A DNA stretch of 64,000 nt. Source: Tetracentron sinense. Taxonomy: Eukaryota; Streptophyta; Magnoliopsida; Trochodendrales; Trochodendraceae. The first letter of the stretch is position 1; every line of letters starts with the position of its first letter. Both the position numbers and the translations under genes were made by a program. The notes beneath the pieces are model-generated. The model worked only from the letters and a program-made list of their open reading frames with translations. It was not told where the DNA came from and ran no database searches. The stretch lies in the NCBI GenBank assembly GCA_015143295.1, contig CM026565.1, forward strand, positions 10,538,041 through 10,602,040, read 5' to 3'. Of this stretch, positions 43,684 through 55,047 are shown piece after piece.

Positions 43684-46600
43684 TGTGACACCCCGAACCC
43701 GCGCCTACAGGAGTAGTGTCCCGAGACGCATGCCTGGTCGGTCATACCAGCTCAGCGGAAGACTTTACCACACAAATGCGGAAAAAATTTAAACTTTACT
43801 CACATGGAGCAACATAAACTTTGGTCATCACAATAGCCATCAACCACAAAAAAAATACCTGTATATTATTTACCATTGTGTCTGTTTTACAAAACGGAGG
43901 CGCCACTAACGCGCTGGGACAAGTCTCTGTCCAAAGACAAAAGTACAAGGTTCAGGATCCACACCTACTACTTGCCTGCTCCAGTATCTGTTGACATGAA
44001 ACGTTAGTGAGCTACAAAGCCCAATAAAAAAAATCACAATCCATCTATACTATCTTCCATATTATAGCAAAGCATCAATAAACACATAATATACATATGC
44101 CTGTTCATGATACAATTTAGTAATATATCCAAGTTATATTGTGACCCTCAGTCACACAGGGCCATCGCACCCAACACGAGATTCCCAATCTTGAATATCT
44201 TTCCCAATTATGGTGTTCGTTATGCAACATGTATTTCTTTTACCAAGTTATTTGTTTCAATCATCAACCATGTTTTACTCCGAGTCCTGAGACTCTGTTA
44301 ACCAGCCTTTAGCCCATACATGTTCATCATAAAGTGGTCTCTATACCCTATTCGAGCTTGATCATTCCAAGCTCAACACAATTCCGGCATTTCCCGGTAA
44401 CATCATAACTTGAGTCATCCAGACTCCTAAATACTGTTCTGGTATTTACCCGAACATGACCAACCCTTGGGTGTCCCAACCCACACAGACCAGAATCCTG
44501 AAAATTCTACACAATTAGGGTAATCATCCTCCAAGGACTTACCACATATACTCTGACTGACAGCACCTACTGTGTATACACACCGCCATCTCACTGGTTA
44601 TCAGTCACAAAGGAACCCCGGCCAACTTGTCTACCGTCATCTTCTGGCTATTCACTGGAGGCACCCCGGGCCTTATTGGACACTGTCTCTCCATGACGTA
44701 CCACCTACAAGGAACCCCGATAGGCACAGCGCCGCCTCTTCGTACCCAACCATAGAGGAACCCCGATCAATACACTATATAATGCTCAGTCACTTTAGAC
44801 ATCTTTTAAGACTCCGACATCTCCCAGTCCAACCAATTGTGACAACGCTTGAGCATGCCGGCTCAACTAACTGCGAATCTGAAGATTCCAGACTACATAC
44901 AATCACTACTCCGAACCTAGTCAAAGAGGATCTATGGATAGTAATCCACTCACTCCCGACTATCAGTCACAGAGGTCTACACACTACGACCCTGACTATT
45001 CCAGTATCAAAATAATCATCCCATCATATACACATGCCATGTCAAGTCAACAAATTGCTTAGCGATTGGTCACCCAATCGATCATCGAACCTAAATTCCG
45101 AGTTATTCAACCCGAAACCGAGGGCTACGCCCCTCTGCTCAGTTCCTATACCTCCCCATACGAGTACATACAACCCATTTTAACACACCATGACAAGCAT
45201 AATGTTGAATAAAGATCTGAGATCAGGAAGGGGCTCTGTAATTATCAAAACCATACTGTTGTTCCTAAAACGACAGACTAGGTTTTATTTAGAAATTCAT
45301 ATTGTCAAATCCAACCATCAGATCTCATTGTAATTTTGATATGATTGACAAAGTAGGAAGGTCGCAATATGGAAAATATCTGAGCATGATCGGAGATAAG
45401 GAAGATTCCCTGTAATGATCAAAACCGTACTGTTAGCCTTAAAAACAGCAGACTAGGTTTTCCTTTAGAAATTCATATCATCCTATCCAACCATCAGATC
45501 GTAGTGAAATTTTGATATGATTTACAGATTAGGAAGATAAATATGTGGTAAAATTTATAGCATGATCCGAGTTCAGGAGGGTTTCCTATAATTAGAAAAA
45601 CCGTACTATTAGCCTTAAAAACAGCAGACTAGGTTTTCCTTTAGAAATTCATATCATCCAATCCAACCATTAGATCGCAGTGAAATTTTGATATGATTTA
45701 CAGATTAGGAAGATAAATTTAGAGTAAAAATTTGAGCATGATCGGAGCTCATAAAAGTTCCCTATAATTAGGAAAACCGTACTGTTAGCCTTAAAAACAG
45801 CAGACTAGGTTTTCCTTTAGAAATTCATATCATCCTATCCAACCATCAGATCACAGTGAAATTTTGATATGATTTACAGATTAGGAAGATAAATTTAGAG
45901 TGAAAATTTGAGCATGATCAGAGCTCAGAAAGGGTCTGATATAAACATCACAATTCGCATAATTTATCTAGTGGAACGAAAAATAGATAAGAAAGAGTTT
46001 TTATTACCTCTGGTACACGTGTTTCGAAGCTCCGAGAGATGAAATAGACCCCGCCAATGTGCTCAGCACGTCCAAAAATGTCAGAATATGCCTCTTTATC
46101 TCTCTCTCTAGAAAATTCCCTTTCTCGCTCTAGAATGTTTCTCTCTCTAGAAAATTCGGCAGGGCTTCGCCGCTCTCTCACTAGGATGAGAGAAATGGTT
46201 GGGGGGTGGCCTACTATTTATAGACTAGCCTAACCCACACATGTGTGCCAAGTTTCGCTTGGAAGGTGCCATGTGTTGGCCTGAGCCGAGACACGTGTCG
46301 CAGCTTGCGAATCGCGATCGGTTTCCGGTAATGTCGCCGAAAGTCATTCCGAAACCATACCATATGATTTTTAATTTTGACAAAACTTCAGGTGATCGAT
46401 CTTGGGGTAGTCTGACACCTGCTGTAAAAATTTTGGGGAAATCCGATGAGTTTTGACTGCCAAAAAGTGCGACCGGAAGAATTCACAAAACCCACAAATT
46501 TTCCAATTTCGGATACAAAACACATTGGGGTTTCGCCATATGAGATAATAAACTGCCGAAATGATAGACGGTCGTCCCCTAAATATAGAGCCCCAATCAA

Positions 46601-46884
46601 AATTCGATACACTACGAATTCCCTGATTTTCTCGATGTTTCCACACACAGGACCTTCACGGTTTCGCGAATTGATATGCAACTGAATCAAAACGATAGGT
46701 GGACGTCTGGATAGCCGACCGGCACACTATGTGCACAGATCGAAGAAAAACACTAATTTCGTAGTAGTGCCACCCAATTCTGAGTAATACCTACTTTACA
46801 TAAATTTATTAAACACAACTAATTAACCTCAATTAAGGACCGATAATCCAAAATTTTATTATATTAAAATTCCGGGTTGCTACA
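43684..46884 (-). repeat. Solo LTR, 3.2 kb, Tekay-like
   Basis: The plus strand starts TGTGACACCCC and ends CGGGTTGCTACA, flanked by a perfect 5-bp target duplication CTTTT (43679-43683 and 46885-46889). On the minus strand it begins TGTAGCAACCCGG, usual for Tekay/Del LTRs. A TATA-like site (tatttata, 46215-46222) precedes a CT/GA-rich leader. It has no coding domain. It contains a 175-bp tandem repeat and no palindrome array. The open frames inside (for example 44572-45015 plus, 45948-46181 minus) are not genes. Confidence 0.88.
45215..45940. repeat. Four tandem copies of a 175-bp unit
   Basis: The landmark ccgtactgttagcc recurs at 45251 (changed), 45425, 45601 and 45777, giving steps of 174-176 bp. 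Each unit also holds agcagactaggtttt and gaaattttgatatgat. The first copy is the most diverged. The unit size is near that of plant centromere satellites and one nucleosome. Confidence 0.88.
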
Positions 46885-47271
46885 CTTTTCATTTAGATTA
46901 ACATTTAATCTAAAATTATAGATTAACATTTAATCTATTTATTAAGAGCTTGAATTTCTTTATGAGCATCTCCACAGATTGCTCTGGGAAATTCTAACCT
47001 TGGCTTACCCGGTGTTATCCATTGACCCTGTAATACGAAGGACACCAGAATCGCAAGTGACGTGAGATATCCATGTTGCAATTGAATCCCAGTGTAAGAA
47101 CATAAGCCAATAAGGATCCCGCCATATGAACTAAGCCCTCTTTGATCCTTCCATTATCATTATCCCTAAATAAGCTTTGCTAAGCTTTTTTTGCTCTAGA
47201 GGTGCAAGTTAGTAGCTTTAAGTTTTAATCTCTCTTTTGGTGCATGTTAGCAAGTTTTCGGGTAGGGTTTC

Positions 47272-48678
47272 ATGTCCAACCCTAGGGTTACCGGTGGTGG
47301 GGAAAGAGATCCCACCTCCAAGCCGCTGGATCCTCATTCCTATGTGGCTATGGTTGGTAGAACTCCTTCTCAAGTAAATCATCCTCAACTTTCTATTTCA
47401 AGCAAAAAACCAGGGATTCTTAGGGAGGAACCAGCGATTTATTTTTCAGAAGAAGAATCTTCTCTTCTTGCTTCTCCCCACCCGTTATCTCTAGTAGCAA
47501 AGTGTTCTTATGGCCATCCCTTGCCGGATATTATTAAAGCCCATATGAAAAAATCTGAAGGTCTTAGGTTAGCTTTTTCAATTGGAATCCTTGACTCAAG
47601 ACACCTTCTCTTCTGATTTAACTCCGAAGAAGATTTCCTTATGATATGGCTTAAAGAAATTGTATACATTAAGGGTTAACTTTTTTGATTTTTCAAGTGG
47701 ACTCCGTCGTTCTTATCGGGGTTGGAACCTTCAATTGTTCTGATTTGGGTGAGTTTTTCGAATCTTCCTATCCATCTTTTTAATAACTCAGCCCTTGCGT
47801 CCATTGGCAACATCTTCGGAAAGGTTTTAAAGATTGATGGTCTTACGAGGACCTACACTAGACCTAATGTTGCCCATGTTTGCATAGAGATAGATATTCT
47901 ACAAAAAATCCAGATCGATTTTGGCTTGGGATAGGGGATCAAGGTAGATGGCAACAAGTGGAGTATGAAAAGAAATATAGGTTTTATTTTAAATGCAAGA
48001 AGTTAGGGCATGACGAATATCACTTGTTCGGTGAGCAAACCAAGAGAAAGAAAAGCCAACAAATGTGAAGAGCATATAGATCCCCCTATGAATCCAAAAC
48101 AACAGTGGATCATTAAGAATGTGGATTCGGTAGAGAGAATGGAAACTTCCAATTCGTTTTCTCCTATGCATCACTCTCAAGATCTAGGGGAGAAGGAAGA
48201 TATTAATTCTCTTTTGACAAAAGAAGGAAAGGAAAGGGAAAATAAGGAGAACTCAATTCCTATTTCTGAAGTTTCTAAAGATACAATAGATGAAGATGTT
48301 GGACAAAACAACAATCATAAGAAGCAATGGGTTATGCAGGCCTTTAGCTCGGCGAATCCAAGTTCTAAGGAGTCTCCTATCCAGATCGAGGAATCTGAAG
48401 ATCTTTTTGATCTTAATACGGTTTAAGTAATGGGTAAAATAGATGCTAATGACTCTTCTTTTTTGACAGAAACCAATAGTGAGAACTAGGCGGCCTTGAT
48501 CAATGAAACAATATCTCAGCAATCGTTGGAAGGTAAGTTTTCTCCTACTATTTCTGTTGATAATATTGTTGAAAATCCCGAGCATTATCATGTAGATGAT
48601 TCTATGGTGAATAGAAGAACTCCTCAAGAAATAGCTAGAGAAAACCAAATCATGGTTTTGAAACTTGGAAAGGAATAA
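47272..48678 (+). pseudogene. LINE ORF1 (DUF4283-like, zinc knuckle remnant)
   Basis: ORF1 proteins of plant L1 elements bind RNA. The first piece 47272-47616 reads MSNPRVTGGGERDP ... SYVAMVGRTP ... LAFSIG. After a frame change, 47722-47934 gives IVLIWVSFSNLPIHLFN, IGKVLKIDGLTR-like and RPNVAHVCIEIDIL, which match the DUF4283 region of plant L1 ORF1. The zinc knuckle reads YFKCKKLGHDEYHLF, with two of the Cys of CCHC lost. 48010-48426 is a polar, Ser/Glu/Asn-rich tail. Stops and frame changes break it. Confidence 0.8.
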
Positions 48679-49091
48679 TATCCTATCTAACTCTGAATAA
48701 CAAGGTCTTAGAATGAATGAAAACATATACTATAGACATAATTTTCATTATTCCAATCGTTATTGTATGTGGAACAAGTTAGTGGATACTATAGAAGAAA
48801 ATGAATCTCCTTTTTATAGTCAGTATAAGATTAAAAACTTTAAGGAGCAATCTCAAACTATGGAATTTCATTCAAGTTTTGAACTTTGTTCCCTAGACAA
48901 TATAGAAGAGTTCAAAAAAGATGGGTTAAGGTTTTCCAAAAAAACTCCTCAATTCTGAATTCTTTATCAATCAGCCTTTGGAAAATCAGAAACGAAAAAA
49001 TAATTCAAATAAAGTTTGTGTTACATCGGACAGAGTTACTCGATCTAGAATTGCGGTTCTCTCTAAGGATACAAATTCCAAAAACATTATT

Positions 49092-51985
49092 AATGAATGA
49101 TTTTCTAATTTGGAATATAAGAGGTGTTGGTAATTTAGCTTCTAAAGCTAGACTAAAAAATTTAATTTCTTCTAATCTTGTTTCTTTAGCATCTGTTATT
49201 GAACCAAAGAAAAAATTTGAATCTATCCATGAAATCTGTTCTTTTGTTGGTATGGATAATTACTTTAATTCTAATCTTAATCATAATAAGATATGGTTGT
49301 TTTGGAAAAATAATATTAAAGTATCTTATATATCTGCTACTGATCAATGATAATTGTAGATGTTTGTGATACTGCTATGGTCTAGATTAGATGTACGTTT
49401 ATTTATGCTAAATGTACTAAACCGGAGAGATTATCCCTATGGGAAGATCTTTGTATTGCTTTCAATAATTTTTCAGGTCCTTTCTTCATTGGTGGTGATT
49501 TTAATGCAATTTCAGCTTCCAATGAGAAAATGGGAGGTAGGGATGTCAACTATGGTTTTATGGAAGATTTTAAAAATATGATTAATGATGTGGGTCTGAT
49601 GGATGCTGGATTTTCTGGTAACAAATTTACTTGGTGCAACAATCAGAAGGGTGTGCATCATATTTATGCCTGCCTTGATCGCATCTCGATTAACCCTACA
49701 TGGACCCAAAATTTCCATATCTCGTCAGTTACTCACCTTTCTAGAGTTGTGTCGGATCATTCTCCTCTTTTGTTTGTATTTGGTGGAGATCTCCTTAGAA
49801 GACCCTCATCTTTCAAATTTCAGCAAATGTGGATTACTCATTTGGACTTTGCTAGAGTTGTGACTGATTCTTGGGGTCTCCCTATTTCAGCTAACCCTCT
49901 TATGTCTTTCTTCCTTAAACTTAAAAGACTAAAAGTAACTCTCAAAATCTAGAATAGAGAAGTTTTTGGTAATATTTTCGTAAAGCTAAAAGATATAGAG
50001 AGTCAAATAGGTTTTCTGGAAGAAGAGGTCCAAAATTCTTGGGATGAGGAGAAAAATGCTAGATTATCTCTTAAAATTGATTTGCAGTCTGTTTTTCTCC
50101 AAGAAGAAATATATTGGAGACAAAAATCTAGAATCCAATGGTTGAAAGAGGGGGATAATAATACAAATTTTTTCCACATGGTCACTAATTCTAAAAGAAG
50201 TCAGAATGACATTCATAGAATTCAAGATGCTCAAGGTAAATGGCCGGAATCTCAGGAGGATATTGGTAAGGAAACAATTTCTTTCTTTCAGAATTTGCTT
50301 ACTTCTGATAATTCTCTAATTGATCCTAATATATTGAATTTCATTCATATTCTTATTATTGAGGATAATAATAATGCTATTTCTATTTCTCCCACAATTG
50401 AAGAAATTAAAAAGGCTGTCTTTAGTATGTCGGCTGATAGTGCTCTTGGTCCAGATGGCTATTCTGGGCATTTTTTTCAATCTTGTTGGAATATTATTAA
50501 AGATGATCTTTTTCTTGCTATTACATTCTTTTTCCTGACAGCTGAAATGCTTAGAGCTATAAATGCTACTGCTATTGCCCTAATTCCAAAATGTAATTCT
50601 CCTACTTCTTTATCGGAATTTAGACCTATAAGTTTATGTAATTTTCTTTACAAAATAATATCGCGTATTCTGACTGAAAAAATTGGTTTATTGCTTCCTA
50701 AAATTATTTTTGATGAGTAGAGTGCCTCTGTGAAAGGTAGACATATTTTAGATAATGTTAGTATTGCTCAAGAAATGGTGCAGGATATTGATAGAAAAAT
50801 TATTGGAGGTAATGCCATTTTGAAACTTGATATGTCTAAAGCATATGATTGAATGGAGTGGAATTTTATCTTTGTAGTTTTGGGGAAAATGGGTTTTAAT
50901 GAAGAGGTTATGAGATTAATTCGTCGATGCCTTTTTAACCAATCCTTTCCTATTCTTATTAATGGTTGCTTACAAGGTTTTTTTCAGAGCTCGCGTGGTC
51001 TCCATCAAGGTGATCCAATTTCTCTTCTTTTTATTCTAGCAGAAGAAGTTCTTAGTAGGGGTATCAAAAATATCTCTGTGAGTCTTTCTTCCACTTATAA
51101 ATTAGGGAGATTTGGTAATCCAGCTTGTCACCTTCTCTTTGCTGATGATACTCTTTTATTTTGAAATGGTAAGAAATAGAATATGAAGAAGTTATTTGAT
51201 TTTATTTCTTCATATGAAAAGTCTTTAGGGCAGTTGATTAATAGAGATAAAAGTGCCTTCTATTGTTCTGATAACATGTCTAGAAGAAGATCTGATTCTA
51301 TATCTAATTGGGTTGGGATTCCTCGGAAAAAATTTCCATTTATCTATTTAGGAGTTCCCATTTATAAGGGTCATCTTAAAAAGGTTTATTTCAATTCCCT
51401 TATTGAAACTATTATTTCTAAGGTGGAAGGTTGGAAAGCAAAATTTTTATCTTCAGGTGGGAGACTAGTTCTTATCAACCATGTTTATCATCCATTCCCA
51501 CTTATCTTTTAGCTGGCATTCATGTTCCTAAAGCCATAACAAATCAAATTGATAGCATTATGACTAAATTTTTTTGGAATAATACTAATGAAGCTAAAAA
51601 GCGTCACTAGATAAGCTGGAAAATTTGTTCTGTTCCCCACTTGGAAGGTGGATTAGGAATTTGGAAAATGAATGATTTTGCCTTAGCTCTTAGAGTTAAA
51701 CAAGCTTGGAACCTTTATCAATCTTCTAATCTTTGGTCTAAAGTTTTTAGACATAAGTAGCAATTTAGTCATATTTAGAATGCTCCTTACCGGGTGAGAT
51801 CTTCTAAAACTTGGATCAAAATTAGTCTTCTTTGTAAGGATGTGATTTATAATTCTACCTCTTTAATTGGTAATGGTACTAGTATAAATTTTTGACTAGA
51901 TAGATGGTTTGGAGAGGTTCCTCCTATTGATTATGCTATCTCTACTCCTAATTATTTTCCAGTTATAGTCAATATGCCTGATAAT
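49092..51985 (+). pseudogene. LINE ORF2, endonuclease and reverse transcriptase
   Basis: The endonuclease reads MNDFLIWNIRGVGN at the start, then GGDFNAISASNEKMGG, DAGFSGNKFTWCNN and SDHSPLLF, the AP-endonuclease-like blocks. Reverse transcriptase reads ALGPDGYSGHFF, ATAIALIPKCNSPTSLSEFR, FRPISLCNFLYKI, VKGRHILDN, LKLDMSKAYD and the catalytic FADDTLLF (51140-51163). The longest open piece is 50082-50720. Stops include TAG at DE*SA (50720), TGA after KAYD (50850) and TGA after LLF (51162), at places where relatives have Gln or Trp. After 51515 the frame shifts and runs on (LEGGLGIWKMNDFALA) to the insertion at 51985. Confidence 0.88.
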
Positions 51986-54369
51986 TGTAGAGCCCCGAAA
52001 CTTTTGCTATGTATTGGAACTCGTGCCAAGGCATTTTGCCTTTGTAATCCTCCTATTTCTATGAAATTAGAAAATTTAAAGAATTCTAAGTGTTAAGAAG
52101 TAGTATTCCTAAGTCGAATATATTGAAAACCCAAGTTACTGAAACCCATTTGTGGATCAGTCGACTTCAGGGGTAATTTAGTCAATAAATAAAGAATAAA
52201 TTAGAAATTCTAAACTGCCAAGAATGCTTCCCTTCGAAAGACGAATCCAACGCAAGTTGAATCGTCAAAATCGGGCAACCGAGTCAAAAGTTATGGTCGA
52301 ATTACCAAAGTAGGGGAAACTGGGAGAAAACAACAAGATCTGGAAGGTGCGATAGATCACATGCAGGCAAATTGGGTCCCAAACTCTCGGGGTCACATGC
52401 GATAGATGGATTCCCCAGGTGCGATAGATCACAGGGTTCTGCGATCGATCGCAAGAATGTGCGATCGATCGCATACAGGGGGAAATCAGATCAATATGTT
52501 CGGGTTCATGTGCGATAGATCGCATCCAGGTGCGATCGATCGCAAGAACCTGCGATCGATCGCAGATAAGTGTGCGATCGATCGCATGCGGTAACTGATG
52601 CCGAATTCGAGGGTCTTAAACCCTTGTATTGTTGAGGAACCCTCATTTGGGGCATTTCTAACCTAGAGGAGAGAAAGAGGGAAGAGAAAGGAGAAGAGGA
52701 TTTTGAGGAAATCCTCCAAGGAGCTTGGATTGAGAGATCAAAGGGAGTTCAAGCTTGGGAAATTGCAAGCAAGGGGCTTCCCCAAAGCATCACGAGTTCT
52801 CCATACCCAAGTGGGAGTTCTTCCTCAAGTTGAAATCCACATCAAGGGTGTTCTTCAACCCCAAATCAAGGTCGGTACCCTACACTACCCTCCTAGTTCA
52901 TAGTCTCTTTTATTTTATGTTTTTCCCTAAATTTCTAAGCAAGATAATGTGGGGATGAATGGATGGTGGTGTGGATGTGAATGGGCGATTGGATGCCGTG
53001 TGTTTGTTGTAATGAATGAAATGGGGAGGGCATTATACCAATAATGAATACACATGTGTGTTGTGATCGTTAACCCACTTAGAAATTCAAGATTTAGGAT
53101 TAACCATAATGCACATACCACGTGTTTGATGAAATGTCAATGTGAAGGAGATGAGTTGTAAATCAAGAAATGCATGCTTAGAAGCTTACAAAAATTGCTA
53201 GGGTTTATGATAGTGTGATTTGTTGCTTTCCTTAAATTGGTATGCATATTGATTTGCTCAAATTATTGATGTTCTATGTATTCCGAAATCCCCAAATTGT
53301 CGTATTTAATTTCAAATGAATGTATGCACACGATTCCACGAGCACGACATGCATGACATGTTTTACCGAAGGTTTTGCAAGAGTAAGGATGTTAGGGGTG
53401 GGACATATCTTACGATATGTTTTACCTCGCTTTTGATAAGAGGACAAGAACAAGCATCTCTTAGGAGGGAGTTTACACTTCCCTCCCTTCCATGAGGGGC
53501 CTCCCCTCACTCACAAGTGCATTGCATTAAAGAAGGGTCTCCCTTCCCTCTCAAGGCATATCACGAAAGAAGTGCCTCCCTTCCCTCTCAAGGCATCTCA
53601 CAAGCGCTTCTCACAACTACATGAGCATGTTAAATTCCCAAGCAAGCACGCATGACAAGCATGGTACACGCATGATACAAGCATGACAGGCATGACACGA
53701 CACGACAAAACAAGACACATGACAAGACGAGTTTTAAAGTACGAAACGAGGATTTTAAGTCAAGTCAAGTGCACGATGTTTTCAAGAGATTTATCGGTTT
53801 TCATGTAATGCAAGCATGAATATAAACTGTTTTACTTTCTTGTTATGATATGAATCGCTTCCTGTCTTATATTGTATTTGCTATGCTATGGCTGTTGGTT
53901 AGTGTTTGGTACCCGCTGAGTATTCCATGCTCAGCCGTACTTCTTATGTCGGCAGGTGATAGCGGAGCGGCTGCTCCTTTTGATATCCGTGCTCCGAGCC
54001 CTTGGGTGGAGGAAGAGTATGTCGAGGAACCTGTGGAAGAACCTCTGGTAGAGGGTTATTATTAGAGGTGGTAGATTCTGAGTGAATAGCTGTGGGTGAG
54101 TTGAGAGAGATGTATTCATGTATTTTGGCGGGCCTGTCCGCACTTTCTTTTGTGTATCTTTTTGTATAAACTTGGATCACATATATATATACATAGAGGT
54201 TTGGTTAAGTCTTCTGCTTTGCTATGTTAGAGTATGTTTCCGCTATTATGTCCTCTATTGTATATGCTCCAAGTCTTTTGCAGGTTATTTTGGTCAAGCA
54301 AGTTATGCAAGTTATGATGGGTCGTCCAAGATTCACTCTAACTCCTAGGGTGGGTTTTGGGTCATGACA
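51986..54369 (+). repeat. Solo LTR of the element 3 family in LINE ORF2
   Basis: It starts TGTAGAGCCCC and ends GGGTCATGACA, with perfect target duplication ATAAT (51981-51985 and 54370-54374). At 2384 bp it matches the element 3 LTR (2371 bp) in the opposite orientation. The palindrome array lies at 52348-52586; repeats of 'ctcccttccctctcaaggc' type lie at 53480-53610. No internal element sequence remains. Confidence 0.94.
52348..52586. repeat. Palindrome array in the LINE solo LTR
   Basis: Nine or so units of TGCGATCGATCGCA type start at 52348, 52398, 52420, 52440, 52460, then 52511, 52531, 52551 and 52573. Steps within clusters are 20-22 bp, and about 50 bp between clusters. Units at 52440, 52460, 52531, 52551 and 52573 are perfect palindromes. 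Confidence 0.88.
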
Positions 54370-55047
54370 ATAATAATGTTAATTGGGATTTCTCTATGGT
54401 TAATGATTTTTTTCCCTGACCATTTTCAGATAGCAATTAGAAATGCTAGTTTTTTCCTATCTGAGAATGATGATGTTTTTATATGGAGTCCCAATTCAAA
54501 TGGTAAGTTTTCGGTTAAATCTGCTTGGGAAAATTTCAGAAATCCTTACCCTGAGAAAGAAAGGAGTAAGTACGTTTGAAACAACATTTTCCCAAGGACA
54601 ATCCAAATTTTTGGATGGAAGGTAATATATGGTGCAGTCTCGACTGATAATAAGGTTCAATCTGTTGGTATTTCTTTTGTCAGTTGTTCTTGCTGTACCA
54701 CTGGTCATATTGAAAATTTAACTCATCTTCTTTTTCATAGTAACATTACAGTTAGTATATGGAGGTATTTTGCAAGATATTGTTCTATTGTCATTCAGTC
54801 CAGTGATAGCATTCAATGCTCTCTGATGAGGTGGTTTAGAGCCTATGACAGTATCTAGAATGAGCTCTACATATTGCTTCCTCTTCTTATAATATGAGAA
54901 ATTTGCAAAGAAAGGTTTTCGCACAGATTCAAAGGAGCTAGGAAATCTTCTAGTATTCTTATTGCCCGTATTAAGGTTGGAATGATGGCCATGGGAACTT
55001 TCAAAGACAGAACAGATTGGATCTCTCTATGTTCATTATCAGTATAA
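54370..55047 (+). pseudogene. LINE ORF2 C-terminal part (zf-RVT)
   Basis: The frame after the solo LTR reads DDVFIWSPNSNGKFSVKSAW, then after a TGA NNIFPRTIQIFGWKV, SCSCCTTGHIENLTHLLFHS and VSIWRYF. This is the zf-RVT region that ends plant L1 ORF2. It continues directly from the frame broken at 51985. Further stops follow and the copia LTR starts at 55048. Confidence 0.82.

Larger units (their letters stand above)
42728..47165 (-). repeat. Copia LTR fragment, minus strand, split by a solo LTR
   Basis: The pieces 42728-43683 and 46885-47165 read, on the minus strand, like the LTR of the copia element at 55048-57243. Shared landmarks are cggtgaatgatgttcaccgg (42757-42776; compare 57121-57140), the TATA region (gtatttatag, 43143-43152), and catggatatctcacgtcac near 47070. 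About 870 bp of the LTR's 5' part is missing at the 47165 side, where LINE sequence starts, and the extreme 3' end is also missing or changed. Confidence 0.8.
47166..55047 (+). mobile_element. L1-type plant LINE, split by a solo LTR
   Basis: It has ORF1 (47272-48678) and ORF2 (49092-54990) with endonuclease, reverse transcriptase and zf-RVT parts in the normal order. The solo LTR at 51986-54369 splits ORF2. No poly(A) tail is seen because the copia element starts at 55048. The coding part is AT-rich and better preserved than the gypsy elements, but still carries stops. Confidence 0.88.

Noticed and set aside
44572-45015. Open frame of 147 codons
   Set aside because: Lies inside a solo LTR, no known domain, composition follows the LTR.
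45948-46181. Arg/Glu-rich open frame (RERER repeats)
   Set aside because: Translation of the CT/GA-rich leader tract of the solo LTR, not a protein gene.
48253-48726. Minus-strand open frame of 157 codons opposite LINE ORF1
   Set aside because: Shadow of an AT-rich coding strand; hydrophobic run from complement of a polar tail.
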